Assembly: GCF_902167145.1 (NCBI RefSeq)
Contig: NC_050096.1
Coordinates: forward strand, 265,630,622-265,694,621
DNA length: 64,000 bases
Origin: Zea mays
Lineage: Eukaryota; Streptophyta; Magnoliopsida; Poales; Poaceae
Reading direction: 5' to 3'
Position numbers and translations under genes: made by a program. Within the stretch, counting starts at the first letter, position 1; each line of letters begins with the position of its first letter. Of this stretch, positions 33,493-44,937 are shown one piece after another. The notes under the pieces are model-generated. The model saw nothing but the letters and a program-made list of their open reading frames with translations. It was not told the origin of the DNA and did not search any database.

Positions 33493-34781
33493 TGAAAGTC
33501 GCCTAGAGGGGGGGTGAATAGGGCGAAACTGAAATTCACAAAAATAATCACAACTACAAGCCGGGTTAGCGTTAGAAATATAATAGAGTCCGCGAGAGAG
33601 GGTGCAAAACAAATCGCAAGCGAATAATGAAGTGAGACACGCGGATTTGTTTTACCGAGGTTCGGTTCTCTCAAACCTACTCCCCGTTGAGGAGGCCACA
33701 AAGGCTGGGTCTCTTTCAACCCTTCCCTCTCTCAAACGGTCTCTCGGACCGAATGAGCTTTCTCTTCTCAATCACTTGGAACACAAAGTTCCCACAAGGA
33801 CCACCACAAGTTTGGTGTCTCTTGCCTCAATTACAAGTGAGTTTGATCGCAATGAAAGAATCAAGAAAGAAGAAAGCAATCCAAGCGCAAGAGCTCGAAA
33901 GAACACAAGCAAATCTCTCTCTCTAATCACTAGGGCGTTGTGTGGAATTTGGAGAGGATTTGATCTCTTTGGTGTGTCTCGAATTGAATGCTAGAGCTCT
34001 TGTAAGTAGTTGGGAAGTGGAAAACTTGGATGACTTGAATGTGGGGTGGTTGGGGGTATTTATAGCCCCAACCACCAAACTAGCCGTTTGGTGAGGCTGT
34101 CTGTTCGATGGCGCACCGGACAGTCCGGTGCGACAGCCACGTCACCAAAAGCCGTTGGGGTCGACCGTTGGAGCTCTGTCTTCTGGGCCCGCCTTGATGT
34201 CCGGTGGCGCACCGGACATGAACTGTAGATTGTCCGGTGCGCCAGCATGGGCGTGCCTGACGTCTGCACGCGCCGCGCACGCATTAAATGTGTCGCAGGT
34301 AGCCGTTGGCGCCGAAATAGTCGTTGCCCCGCTGTTACACCGGACAGTCCGGTGTACACCGGACAGTCCGGTGAATTATAGCGGAGTGGCCGAAGTGAAT
34401 TCCCGAGGCTAGCGAGTTCCGGAGGCCGCTCTTCCTTGGAGCACCGGACATGTCCGGTGTGCACCGGACAGTCCGGTGAATTATAGCGGAGTTGCCTCTA
34501 GAATTTCCCGAAGGCGACGAGTTTGAAGTCGGGGTCCTCTGGTGCACCGGACATGTCCGGTGGCACACCGGACAGTCCGGTGCGCCAGACCAGAGGTGCC
34601 TTCGGTTGTCCCTTTGCTCTTTGGTTGAACCCAATACTTTGTCTTTTTATTGGCTAAGTGTGAACCTTTAGCACCTGTATAACTTATGCACTAGAGTAAA
34701 CTAGTTAGTCCAAATATTTGTGTTGGGCAATTCATCCACCAAAATTAATTAGGGACTAGGTGTAAGCCTAATTCCCTTTCA
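33493..34781 (-). repeat. 3' LTR of TE-F
   Basis: 1289 bp. On the plus strand it runs TGAAAGTCGCCTAGAGG to CCCTTTCA. It contains CACCGGACAGTCCGGTG palindromes and two CACCGGACATGTCCGGTG variants. Confidence 0.92.
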
Positions 34782-34795
34782 ATCTCCCCCTTTTT
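34782..34795 (-). promoter_or_regulatory. Polypurine tract of TE-F
   Basis: On the minus strand AAAAAGGGGGAGAT, abutting the 3' LTR. Confidence 0.9.
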
Positions 34796-35588
34796 GGTGA
34801 TTGATGCCAACACAAACCAAAGCAAATATAAAAGTGCATAATTGAACTAGTTTGTATAATTTAAGTGCAAAGGTTGTTTGGAATTTGAGCCAATATAAAT
34901 ACTTACATGATGTGCATGGATTGTTTCTTTGTTTTTAACATATTTGACCACATTTGCACCACATGTTTTGTTTTTGCAAATTCTTTTGTAAATTCTTTTC
35001 AAAGTCCTTTTGCAAGATAGTCAAAGGTAAATGAATAAGAATTTTGCGAAGCATTTTCAAGTTTGAAATTTTCTCCCTTTGTTTCAAATGCTTTTCCTTT
35101 GACTAATCAAAACTCCCCCTCAAATAAATTCTCCTCTTAGTGTTCAAGAGGGTTTTAAGACATCAATTTTGAAAATACTACTTGCTCCCCCTTTAGAACA
35201 CAAAGAGATACCAATTTGAAATTTACCAATTGAAAATCATTAATTTTTAAAATTAGGGTGGTGGTGCGGTCCTTTTGCTTTGGGCTCATATTTTCTCCCC
35301 CTTTGGCATGAATCGCCAAAAACGGAATCATTAGAGCCCAACGAAGTACTTTCTCCTCCTTTGGTCATAAAATAAATGAGTGAAGATTATACCAAAGTTG
35401 GAGAGATACTCGGAGTGACGGCGAAGGATGAGTAGTAGAGTGGAGTGGAAGCCTTTGTCTTCGCCGAAGACTCCAATTCCCTTTCAATATACCTATGACT
35501 TGGTTTGAAATACACTTGAAAACACATTAGTCATAGCATATATAAAAGAGATATGATCAAAGGTATACTTGTGTGCTATGTGTGCAAA
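34796..35588 (-). other. TE-F 3' non-coding region
   Basis: No gene. On the minus strand it holds several purine tracts (GGGGGAGTTTTG, AAGGGGGAG) resembling spare polypurine tracts, as in TE-G 44113-44922. Confidence 0.65.
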
Positions 35589-36791
35589 TTAGCAAAAGAA
35601 GTTCCTAGAATCAAGAATATTGAGCTCCTGCCTAAGTTTGGTAAAAGTTTGTTCATCAAGAGGCTTGGTAAAGATATCGGCTAATTGATCTTTAGTGTTA
35701 ATGTAAGAAATCTCGATATCCCCCTTTTGTTGGTGATCCCGAAGAAAATGATACCGAATGGCTATGTGTTTAGTGCGGCTATGCTCAACGGGATTATCTG
35801 CCATGCGGATTGCACTCTCATTATCACATAGAAGAGGAACTTTGGTTAGTTTGTAACCGTAGTCCCGCAGGGTTTGCCTCATCCAAAGCAATTGCGCGCA
35901 ACAATGGCCTACGGCAATATACTCGGCTTCGGCGGTAGAAAGAGCAACCGAATTTTGCTTCTTTGAAGCCCAAGACACCAAGGATCTTCCCAAGAACTGG
36001 CAAGTCCCCGATGTGCTCTTCCTATTAATCTTACACCCCGCCCAATCGGCATCCGAATAACCAATCAAATCAAATGTGGATCCCCAAGGGTACCAAAGCC
36101 CAAACTTAGGTGTATAAGCCAAATATCTCAAGATTCGTTTTACGGCCGTAAGGTGTGATTCCTTAGGGTCGGCTTGGAATCTTGCACACATGCATACGGA
36201 AAGCATAATGTCCGGTCGAGATGCACATAAATAAAGCAATGAACCAATCATCGATCGGTATACCTTTTGATCGACGGATTTACCTCCCGTGTCGAGGTCG
36301 AGATGCCCATTGGTTCCCATGGGTGTCTTGATGGGCTTGGCATCCCTCATTCCAAACTTGGTTAGAATGTCTTGAGTGTACTTCGTTTGGCAAATGAAGG
36401 TGCCCTCCTGGAGTTGCTTCACTTGAAATCCTAAGAAATACTTCAACTCCCCCATCATCGACATCTCGAATTTCTTTGTCATGATCCTACTAAATTCTTC
36501 ACATGTAGATTCGTTAGTAGACCCAAATATGATATCATCAACATAAATTTGGCATACAAACAAATCATTGTCAAGAGTTTTAGTGAATAAAGTAGGATCG
36601 GCCTTGCCGACTTTGAAGCCATTAGCAATAAGGAAATCTCTAAGGCATTCATACCATGCTCTTGGGGCTTGCTTGAGCCCATAAAGCGCCTTGGAGAGCC
36701 TATAAACATGGTTAGGGTACTCACTATCTTCAAAGCCGGGAGGTTGCTCAACATAGACCTCCTCCTTGATTGGTCCATTGAGGAAGGCACT
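35589..36791 (-). pseudogene. TE-F pol, C-terminal part (RT end and RNase H)
   Basis: Resumes at [17 protein letters not shown], the residues directly after DVKSA, where TE-G is inserted. The frame is open through YVDDIIFGS (RT active site) and RNase H blocks ([21 protein letters not shown]) to the stop at 35589. It matches the TE-G pol end closely. Residues encoded before 36786 on this strand belong to the TE-G LTR. Confidence 0.9.
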
Positions 36792-38111
36792 TGAAAGGGA
36801 ATTAGGCTTACACCTAGTTCCTAAATAATTTTGGTGGTTGAATTGCCCAACACAAATAATTGGACTAACTAGTTTGCCCAAGTGTGTAGATTATACAGGT
36901 GTAAAAGGTTCACCCTCAGCCAATAAAAAGACCAAGTTTTGGATTCAATAAAGGAGCAAAGGGGCAACCGAAGGCACCCCTGGTCTGGCGCACCGGACTG
37001 TCCGGTGTGCCACCGGACAGTGAACAGTACCTGTCCGGTGCACCAGGGGACTCAGACTCAAACTCGCCACCTTCGGGAATTTCCAGGGCGACTCGGCTAT
37101 AATTCACCGGACTGTCCGGTGTACACCGGACAGTGTCCGGTGCGCCAAGGGAGGTCGGCCTCAGGAACTCGCCAGCTTCGGGAAAAGCCAACGGCTCGTC
37201 CACTATAATTCACCGGACTGTCCGGTGTGCACCGGACTGTCCGGTGCGACTCCGGAGCAACGGTCATCTCCGCGCCAACGGCTCTCTGCCGCGCATTTAA
37301 TGCGCGCTCTGCGCGCGCAGAAGTCAGAATCGCCCATGCTGGCACACCGGACAGCAAACAGTACCTGTCCGGTGTGCACCGGACACCCAGGCGGGCCCAC
37401 AAGTCAGAAGCTCCAACGGTCAGAATCCAACGGCAGTGATGACGTGGCAGGGGGCACCGGACTGTCCGGTGTGCACCGGACTGTCCGGTGCGCCATCGAA
37501 CAGACAGGATTCCCAACGGCCACATTTGGTGGTTGGGGCTATAAATACCCCAACCACCCCACCATTCATAGCATCCAAGTTTTTCCACTTCTCAACCATT
37601 TACAAGAGCTAGGCATTCAATTCTAGACACATACAAAGAGATCAAATCCTCTCCAACTCCACACAAGGCTTTAGTGATTAGCAAGAGAGATTTGCCGTGT
37701 TCTTTTGAGCTCTTGCGCTTGGATTGCTTCTTTTCTTTCTCACTTGTTCTTGAGATCAAAACTCCATTGTAATCAAGGCAAGAGGCACCAATTGTGTGGT
37801 GGCCCTTGCGGGAAGTTTTGTTCCCGGCTTTGATTTGAGAAGAGAAGCTCACTCGGTCCGAGGGACCGTTTGAGAGAGGGAAGGGTTGAAAGAGACCCGG
37901 CCTTTGTGGCCTCCTCAACGGGGAGTAGGTTTGCGAGAACCGAACCTCGGTAGAACAAATCCGTGTGTCTCACTTCATCATTCGCTTGCGATTTGTTTTG
38001 CGCCCTCTCTCGCGGACTCATTTATATTTCTAACGCTAACCCGGCTTGTAGTTGTGTTTATATTTGTAAATTTCAGTTTCGCCCTATTCACCCCCCTCTA
38101 GGCGACTATCA
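36792..38111 (+). repeat. 5' LTR of TE-G
   Basis: 1320 bp, TGAAAGGGAATTAGG to GGCGACTATCA. TATAAATA at 37540-37547 lies in GGGGC-TATAAATA-CCCC. Six perfect CACCGGACTGTCCGGTG palindromes precede it. Confidence 0.95.
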
Positions 38112-38113
38112 AT

Positions 38114-38125
38114 TGGTATCAGAGC
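38114..38125 (+). promoter_or_regulatory. Primer-binding site of TE-G
   Basis: TGGTATCAGAGC two bases after the LTR; initiator Met tRNA type. Confidence 0.92.
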
Positions 38126-38159
38126 CCGGTGCTTCATTAGAGCCTAACCGCTCGAAGTG

Positions 38160-40853
38160 ATGTCGGGAGATCACGCCAAGAAGGAGATGGAGACCGGCGA
38201 AAAGCCCACTACAAGCCTCGGGAGCACTTCGTCGGAAGAGTCCCGCACCAAAAGGAGGGAGAAGAAGAAGAGCTCCTCCAACAAAGGAAAGGAGAAGAAA
38301 TCTTCTTCTCACCACAAAGAGAAGAAGGAAAAATCTTCTTCCCACAAGCCGCATCGGAAAGGCGACAAGCACAAGAGGATGAGGAAGGTGGTCCACTACG
38401 AGACCGACACTTCATCAACATCGACCTCCGACTCCGATGCGCCCTCCGTCACTTCTAAGCGCCAAGAGCGCAAGAAGTATAGTAAGATCCCCCTACGCTA
38501 CCCTCGCATTTCCAAACATACACCTTTACTTTCCGTCCCATTAGGCAAACCACCAACTTTTGATGGTGAAGATTACGCTAGGTGGAGCGATTTAATGCGA
38601 TTTCATCTAACCTCGCTCCACAAAAGTATATGGGATGTTGTTGAGTTTGGTGCACAGGTACCGTCGGTAGGGGATGAAAACTATGATGAGGATGAGGTGG
38701 CCCAAATCGAGCACTTCAACTCTCAAGCAACAACAATACTCCTCGCCTCTCTAAGTAGAGAGGAGTATAACAAAGTACAAGGGTTGAAGAGCGCCAAGGA
38801 GATTTGGGATGTGCTCAAAACCGCGCACGAAGGAGACGAACTCACCAAGATCACCAAGCGGGAAACGATCGAGGGGGAGCTCGGTCGGTTCCGGCTTCGC
38901 AAAGGGGAGGAGCCACAACACATGTACAACCGGCTCAAGACCTTGGTGAATCAAGTGCGCAACCTCGGGAGCATAAAATGGGATGACCACGAGATGGTTA
39001 AGGTTATTCTAAGATCTCTTATTTTCCTTAACCCTACTCAAGTTCAATTAATCCGTGGTAATCCTAGATATACTAAAATGACCCCCGAGGAAGTTATCGG
39101 GAATTTTGTGAGTTTTGAATGCATGATCGAAGGCTCGAGGAAGATCAACGAGCTCGATGATGCCACCACATCCGAAGCTCAACCCGTTGCATTCAAAGCA
39201 ACGGAGGAGAAGAAGGAGGAGTCTACACCAAGTCGACAACCAATCGACGCCTCCAAGCTTGACAATGAGGAGATGGCGCTCGTCATCAAGAGCTTCCGCC
39301 AAATCCTCAAACAAAGGAGGGGGAAAGACTACAAGTCCCGCTCCAAGAAGGTTTGCTACAAATGTGGTAAGCCCGGTCATTTTATTGCTAAATGTCCTAT
39401 ATCTAGTGACAGTGACCGAGGCGACGACAAGAAGGGGAGAAGAAAGGAGAAGAAAAGGTACTACAAGAAGAAGGGCGGTGATGCCCATGTTTGTCGGGAA
39501 TGGGATTCCGACGAGAGCTCAAGCGACTCCTCCGACGACGAGGACGCCGCCAACATCGCCGTCACCAAGGGACTCCTCTTCCCCAACATCGGCCACAAGT
39601 GCCTCATGGCAAAGGACGGCAAAAAGAAGGTTAAATCTAAATCCTCCACTAAATATGAATCCTCTAGTGATGACAATGCTAGTGATGAGGAAGATAATTT
39701 GCGTTCCCTTTTTGCCAACCTTAACATAGCTCAAAAAGAAAAATTAAATGAATTGGTTAGTGCTATTCATGAAAAGGATGACCTTTTGGACTCCCAAGAG
39801 GATTGTCTAATTAAAGAAAACAAGAAACATGTTAAGGTTAAAAATGCTTACGCTCTACAAGTTGAAAAATGTGAAAAATTGTCTAGTGAGCTAAGCACCT
39901 GCCGTGAGATGATTGACAACCTTAGAAATGAAAATGCTAGTTTAAATGCTAAGGTTGATTCTCATGTTTGTAATGTTTCAATTCCCAATCCTAGAGATAA
40001 TAATGATGATTTGCTTACTAGGATTGAAGAATTAAACATTTCTCTTGCTAGCCTTAGAATAGAGAATGAAAATTTGATTGCTAAGGCTAAAGATTTTGAT
40101 GTTTGCAAAGTTACAATTGCCGATCTTAGAGATAAAAATGATATTCTTCATGCTAAGATTGTTGAACTTAATTCCTGCAAACCGTCTACATCTACTATTG
40201 AGCATGTGTCTATTTGTGATAGATGTAGAGATATTGATGTTAATGCTATTCATGATCACATGGCTTTAATTAAACAACAAAATGATCATATAGCAAAACT
40301 AGATGCTAAAATTGTCGAGCACAACTTAGAAAATGAGAAATTTAAATTTGCTCGTAGCATGCTTTATAATGGGAGACGCCCTGGCATTAAGGATGGCATT
40401 GGCTTCCAAAGGGGAGACAATGTCAAAATTAATGCCCCTCCTAAGAACTTGTCTAACTTTGTTAAGGGCAAGGCTCCCATGCCTCAGGATAACGAGGGCT
40501 ACATTTTATACCCTGCCGGCTATCCTGAGAGCAAAATTAGGAGAATTCATTCTAGGAAGTCTCACTCTGGCCCTAATCATGCTTTTATGTATAAGGGTGA
40601 GACATCTAGCTCTAGGCAACCAACCCGTGCCAAGTTGCCTAGAAAGAAAACTCCTAATGCATCAAATGATCATGCCATTTCATTTAAAACTTTTGATGCT
40701 TCTTATGTGCTTACTAACAAATCCGGCAAAGTGGTTGCCAAGTTTGTTGGGGGCAAACACAAGGGTTCCAAGACTTGTGTTTGGGTACCCAAAGTTCTTG
40801 TGTCTAATGCCAAAGGACCCAAAACCGTTTGGGTACCTAAAGTCAAGAACTAA
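38160..40853 (+). CDS. gag of TE-G, intact
   Basis: 897 codons plus stop from ATG 38160; a GTG just before could extend the frame by one codon, but ATG is preferred. Gag forms the cytoplasmic particle that packages element RNA. Visible parts: a Lys/Ser-rich N-terminus (about residues 1-100), a DUF4219/UBN2-type core (PTFDGEDYARWSDLM, EIWDVLKTAHEGDELTK, MYNRLKTLVNQVRNLGS), the CCHC knuckle CYKCGKPGHFIAKC near residue 399, an acidic stretch, a long coiled-coil region (ISLASLRIENENLIAKAK), and a basic C-terminus ending KTVWVPKVKN. The length is unusually large for a Copia Gag but typical of Sireviruses. The TE-F copy is the same length. It ends at TAA; pol follows in another frame. Confidence 0.93.
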   Translation: MSGDHAKKEMETGEKPTTSLGSTSSEESRTKRREKKKSSSNKGKEKKSSSHHKEKKEKSSSHKPHRKGDKHKRMRKVVHYETDTSSTSTSDSDAPSVTSKRQERKKYSKIPLRYPRISKHTPLLSVPLGKPPTFDGEDYARWSDLMRFHLTSLHKSIWDVVEFGAQVPSVGDENYDEDEVAQIEHFNSQATTILLASLSREEYNKVQGLKSAKEIWDVLKTAHEGDELTKITKRETIEGELGRFRLRKGEEPQHMYNRLKTLVNQVRNLGSIKWDDHEMVKVILRSLIFLNPTQVQLIRGNPRYTKMTPEEVIGNFVSFECMIEGSRKINELDDATTSEAQPVAFKATEEKKEESTPSRQPIDASKLDNEEMALVIKSFRQILKQRRGKDYKSRSKKVCYKCGKPGHFIAKCPISSDSDRGDDKKGRRKEKKRYYKKKGGDAHVCREWDSDESSSDSSDDEDAANIAVTKGLLFPNIGHKCLMAKDGKKKVKSKSSTKYESSSDDNASDEEDNLRSLFANLNIAQKEKLNELVSAIHEKDDLLDSQEDCLIKENKKHVKVKNAYALQVEKCEKLSSELSTCREMIDNLRNENASLNAKVDSHVCNVSIPNPRDNNDDLLTRIEELNISLASLRIENENLIAKAKDFDVCKVTIADLRDKNDILHAKIVELNSCKPSTSTIEHVSICDRCRDIDVNAIHDHMALIKQQNDHIAKLDAKIVEHNLENEKFKFARSMLYNGRRPGIKDGIGFQRGDNVKINAPPKNLSNFVKGKAPMPQDNEGYILYPAGYPESKIRRIHSRKSHSGPNHAFMYKGETSSSRQPTRAKLPRKKTPNASNDHAISFKTFDASYVLTNKSGKVVAKFVGGKHKGSKTCVWVPKVLVSNAKGPKTVWVPKVKN

Positions 40854-40866
40854 AATTGTTTTGTAG

Positions 40867-43800
40867 GTTTATGCATCCGGGGGCTCAAGTTGGATACTCG
40901 ACAGCGGGTGCACAAACCACATGACCGGGGAGAAAAGGATGTTCTCCTCATATGAGAAAAACCAAGATCCCCAACGAGCTATCACATTCGGGGATGGAAA
41001 TCAAGGTTTGGTCAAAGGACTTGGTAAAATTGCTATATCTCCTGACCATTCTATTTCCAATGTTTTTCTTGTTGATTCTTTAGATTACAACTTGCTTTCT
41101 GTTTCCCAATTATGTCAAATGGGCTACAACTGTCTTTTTACTGATGTAGGTGTCACTGTCTTTAGAAGAAGTGATGATTCAATAGCATTTAAGGGTGTGT
41201 TAGAGGGTCAGCTATACTTAGTAGATTTTGATAGAGCTGAACTTGACACATGCTTAATTGCTAAGACTAACATGGGTTGGCTCTGGCACCGCCGACTAGC
41301 CCATGTTGGGATGAAGAATCTTCATAAGCTTCTAAAGGGAGAGCACATTTTAGGATTAACAAATGTTCATTTTGAGAAAGACAGGATTTGTAGCGCATGC
41401 CAGGCAGGGAAGCAAGTTGGAGTCCATCATCCACACAAGAACATCATGACGACCGACAGGCCGCTTGAGCTACTCCACATGGATCTATTCGGCCCGATTG
41501 CTTACATAAGCCTCGGCGGGAGTAAGTATTGTCTTGTTATTGTGGATGATTATTCTCGCTTCACTTGGGTATTCTTTTTACAGGAAAAATCTCAAACCCA
41601 AGAGACCTTAAAGGGATTCTTGAGACGGGCTCAAAATGAGTTCGGCTTAAGGATCAAGAAAATAAGAAGCGACAACGGGACGGAGTTCAAGAACTCACAA
41701 ATTGAAGGCTTCCTTGAGGAGGAGGGCATCAAGCATGAGTTCTCCTCTCCCTACACGCCACAACAAAATGGTGTAGTGGAGAGAAAGAATCGAACTCTAT
41801 TGGACATGACAAGAACCATGCTTGATGAGTACAAGACACCGGACCGGTTTTGGGCCGAAGCGGTCAACACCGCCTGCTACGCCATCAACCGGTTATATCT
41901 TCACCGAATCCTCAAGAAGACATCATATGAACTCCTAACCGGTAAAAAGCCCAACATTTCATACTTTAGAGTTTTTGGTAGCAAATGCTTTATTCTTGTT
42001 AAAAGAGGTAGAAAATCTAAATTTGCTCCCAAAACTGTAGAAGGCTTTTTACTTGGTTATGACTCAAACACAAGGGCATATAGGGTCTTTAACAAGTCCA
42101 CTGGACTAGTTGAAGTCTCATGTGACGTTGTGTTTGATGAAACTAACGGCTCTCAAGTAGAGCAAGTTGATCTTGATGAGATAGGTGAAGAACAGGCTCC
42201 ATGCATAGCGCTAAGGAACATGTCCATTGGGGATGTGTGTCCTAAGGAATCCGAAGAGCCTCCAAGTGCACAAGATCAACCGTCCTCCTCCACGCAAGCA
42301 TCTCCACCAACTCAAAATGAGGATGAGGCTCAAGTTGATGAAGGACAAAATCAAGAAGATGAGCCACCTCAAGATAATGGCAATGATCAAGGGGGAGATA
42401 CAAATGATCAAGAAAAGGAGGATGAGGAAGAACCAAGGCCGCCACACCCAAGAGTCCACCAAGCAATACAACGAGATCACCCCGTCGACACTATCCTCGG
42501 CGACATTCATAAGGGGGTAACTACTAGATCTCGTGTTGCACATTTTTGTGAGCATTACTCGTTTGTTTCCTCTATTGAGCCACACAGGGTACAGGAAGCA
42601 CTACAAGATTCGGATTGGGTGGTGGCGATGCAAGAGGAGCTCAACAATTTCACGAGGAATGAGGTATGGCATTTAGTTCCACGTCCTAACCAAAATGTTG
42701 TAGGAACCAAATGGGTCTTCCGCAACAAGCAAGATGAGCATGGTGTGGTGACAAGGAACAAAGCTCGACTCGTGGCCAAAGGGTATTCACAAGTCGAAGA
42801 TTTGGATTTCGGTGAAACCTATGCACCCGTAGCTAGGCTTGAGTCAATTCGCATATTATTGGCCTATGCTACTTACCATGGCTTTAAGCTTTATCAAATG
42901 GACGTGAAAAGTGCCTTCCTCAATGGACTAATCAAGGAAGAGGTCTATGTTGAGCAACCTCCCGGCTTTGAAGACAGTGAGTATCCTAATCATGTCTATA
43001 GGCTCTCTAAGGCGCTTTATGGGCTCAAGCAAGCCCCAAGAGCATGGTATGAATGCCTAAGAGATTTCCTTATTTCCAATGGCTTCAAAGTCGGCAAGGC
43101 CGATCCTACACTCTTTACTAAAACTCTTGAAAATGACTTGTTTGTATGCCAAATTTATGTTGATGATATTATATTTGGGTCTACTAACGAGTCTACATGT
43201 GAAGAGTTTAGTAGGATCATGACACAGAAATTCGAGATGTCAATGATGGGGGAGTTGAAGTATTTTCTAGGATTCCAAGTCAAGCAACTCCAAGAGGGCA
43301 CCTTCATTTGCCAAACGAAGTACACTCAAGACATTCTAATCAAGTTTGGAATGAAGGATGCCAAGCCCATCAAGACACCCATGGGAACCAATGGGCATCT
43401 CGACCTCGACACGGGAGGTAAATCCGTCGATCAAAAGGTATACCGGTCGATGATTGGTTCATTGCTTTATTTATGTGCATCTCGACCGGACATTATGCTT
43501 TCCGTTTGCATGTGTGCAAGATTCCAATCCGACCCTAAGGAATCCCACCTTACGGCCGTAAAACGAATCTTGAGATATTTGGCTTATACTCCTAAGTTTG
43601 GGCTTTGGTACCCTCGGGGATCCACTTTTGATTTGATTGGTTATTCGGATGCCGATTGGGCAGGGTGTAAGATTAATAGGAAGAGCACATCGGGGACTTG
43701 CCAGTTCTTGGGAAGATCCTTGGTGTCTTGGGCTTCAAAGAAGCAAAATTCGGTCGCTCTTTCCACCGCCGAAGCCGAGTACATTGCCGCAGGCCATTGT

Positions 43801-44112
43801 TGCGCGCAATTGCTTTGGATGAGGCAAACCCTGCGGGACTACGGTTACAAATTAACCAAAGTTCCTTTACTATGTGATAATGAGAGTGCAATCAAAATGG
43901 CCGACAACCCCGTCGAGCATAGCCGCACTAAGCACATAGCCATTCGGTATCATTTTCTTAGGGATCACCAACAAAAGGGAGATATCGAGATTTCTTACAT
44001 TAACACTAAAGATCAATTAGTCGATATCTTTACCAAGCCTCTTGATGAACAATCTTTTACCAGACTTAGGCATGAGCTCAATATTCTTGATTCTAGAAAT
44101 TTCTTTTGCTAG
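40867..44112 (+). CDS. pol of TE-G (PR-INT-RT-RNase H), intact
   Basis: The frame opens right after TAG 40864-40866 and runs 1081 codons. Protease [13 protein letters not shown] near residues 9-21 (catalytic Asp about 12). GAG-pre-integrase CSACQAGKQ, integrase acidic residues in LHMDLFGP (about 206), IRSDNGTEF (about 269) and VVERKNRTL (about 304). [34 protein letters not shown] (about 765). RNase [31 protein letters not shown]. No internal stop. How pol is expressed is unclear because gag ends with TAA in a different frame; TTTTGTAG just before pol looks like a splice acceptor. The Copia order (INT before RT) is clear. Confidence 0.93.
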   Translation, partial: VYASGGSSWILDSGCTNHMTGEKRMFSSYEKNQDPQRAITFGDGNQGLVKGLGKIAISPDHSISNVFLVDSLDYNLLSVSQLCQMGYNCLFTDVGVTVFRRSDDSIAFKGVLEGQLYLVDFDRAELDTCLIAKTNMGWLWHRRLAHVGMKNLHKLLKGEHILGLTNVHFEKDRICSACQAGKQVGVHHPHKNIMTTDRPLELLHMDLFGPIAYISLGGSKYCLVIVDDYSRFTWVFFLQEKSQTQETLKGFLRRAQNEFGLRIKKIRSDNGTEFKNSQIEGFLEEEGIKHEFSSPYTPQQNGVVERKNRTLLDMTRTMLDEYKTPDRFWAEAVNTACYAINRLYLHRILKKTSYELLTGKKPNISYFRVFGSKCFILVKRGRKSKFAPKTVEGFLLGYDSNTRAYRVFNKSTGLVEVSCDVVFDETNGSQVEQVDLDEIGEEQAPCIALRNMSIGDVCPKESEEPPSAQDQPSSSTQASPPTQNEDEAQVDEGQNQEDEPPQDNGNDQGGDTNDQEKEDEEEPRPPHPRVHQAIQRDHPVDTILGDIHKGVTTRSRVAHFCEHYSFVSSIEPHRVQEALQDSDWVVAMQEELNNFTRNEVWHLVPRPNQNVVGTKWVFRNKQDEHGVVTRNKARLVAKGYSQVEDLDFGETYAPVARLESIRILLAYATYHGFKLYQMDVKSAFLNGLIKEEVYVEQPPGFEDSEYPNHVYRLSKALYGLKQAPRAWYECLRDFLISNGFKVGKADPTLFTKTLENDLFVCQIYVDDIIFGSTNESTCEEFSRIMTQKFEMSMMGELKYFLGFQVKQLQEGTFICQTKYTQDILIKFGMKDAKPIKTPMGTNGHLDLDTGGKSVDQKVYRSMIGSLLYLCASRPDIMLSVCMCARFQSDPKESHLTAVKRILRYLAYTPKFGLWYPRGSTFDLIGYSDADWAGCKINRKSTSGTCQFLGRSLVSWASKKQNSVALSTAEAEYIAAGHCCAQLLWMRQTLRDYGYKLTKVPLLCDNESAIKMADNPVEHSRTKHIAIRYHFLRDHQQKGDIEISYINTKDQLVDIFTKPLDEQSFTRLRHELNILDSRNFFC

Positions 44113-44922
44113 CTTGCACACATAGCTCATTTGAATACCTTTGATTATATCTCTTTTATATGCTATGACTAATGTGTCTTCAAGTCTATTTCAAACCAAG
44201 TCATAGGTATATTGAAAGGGAATTGGAGTCTTCGGCAAAGACAAAGGCTTCCACTCCGTAACTCATACTTCGCCATCACTCCAAGCATCTCTCTATTCTT
44301 TGGGGAGAAATGAGAATTCAAAGCAAAAGGACTTCGTCTTTGGTATAATCTTAACTCATTTACTTATGACCAAAGGGGAAGATAGTACCTAAGGGCTCTA
44401 ATGATTCCGTTTTTGGCGATTCATGCCAAAAAGGGGGAGAAATGAGCCCAAAGCAAAAGGACCGCACCACCACCACCAAATTCAAAAACTTAGTGTTTTC
44501 CAAAAGTATTTATCAATTGATATCCTATTATGTTCAAAAGGGGGATTTCAAAAATCTTACATCAAAACCCTCTTGAACACTAAGAGGAGGATTTAATTTA
44601 GGGGGAGTTTTGTTTAGTCAAAGGAAAAGCATTTGAAACAGAGGGAGAAAATTTCAAATCTTGAAAATGCTTTGCAAACTCTTATTCATTTACCTTTGAC
44701 TATTTGCAAAAGATCTTTGAAATGAATTTACAAAAAAATTTGCAAAAACAAAACATGTGGTGCAAACATGGTCCAAAATACTAAATAAGAAAGAAACATT
44801 CCATGCATATCTTGTAAGTAGTTATATTGGCTCAATTCCAAGCAACCTTTACACTTACATTATGCAAACTAGTTCAATTATGCACATCTCTGTTTGCTTT
44901 GGTTTGTGTTGGCATCAATCAC
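44113..44922 (+). other. TE-G 3' non-coding region
   Basis: No gene. Several purine tracts (CAAAAAGGGGGAGAAATG near 44427, AAAAGGGGGATTTC near 44535, TTTAGGGGGAGTTTTG near 44600) resemble spare polypurine tracts. Confidence 0.7.
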
Positions 44923-44923
44923 C

Positions 44924-44937
44924 AAAAAGGGGGAGAT
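44924..44937 (+). promoter_or_regulatory. Polypurine tract of TE-G
   Basis: AAAAAGGGGGAGAT abutting the 3' LTR. Confidence 0.92.

Noticed and set aside
36916..37626. Several 60-160 aa ORFs on both strands in the TE-G LTRs (also 45062-45772)
   Set aside because: They are palindrome-driven open frames within LTRs. They recur only because the LTRs are duplicated.
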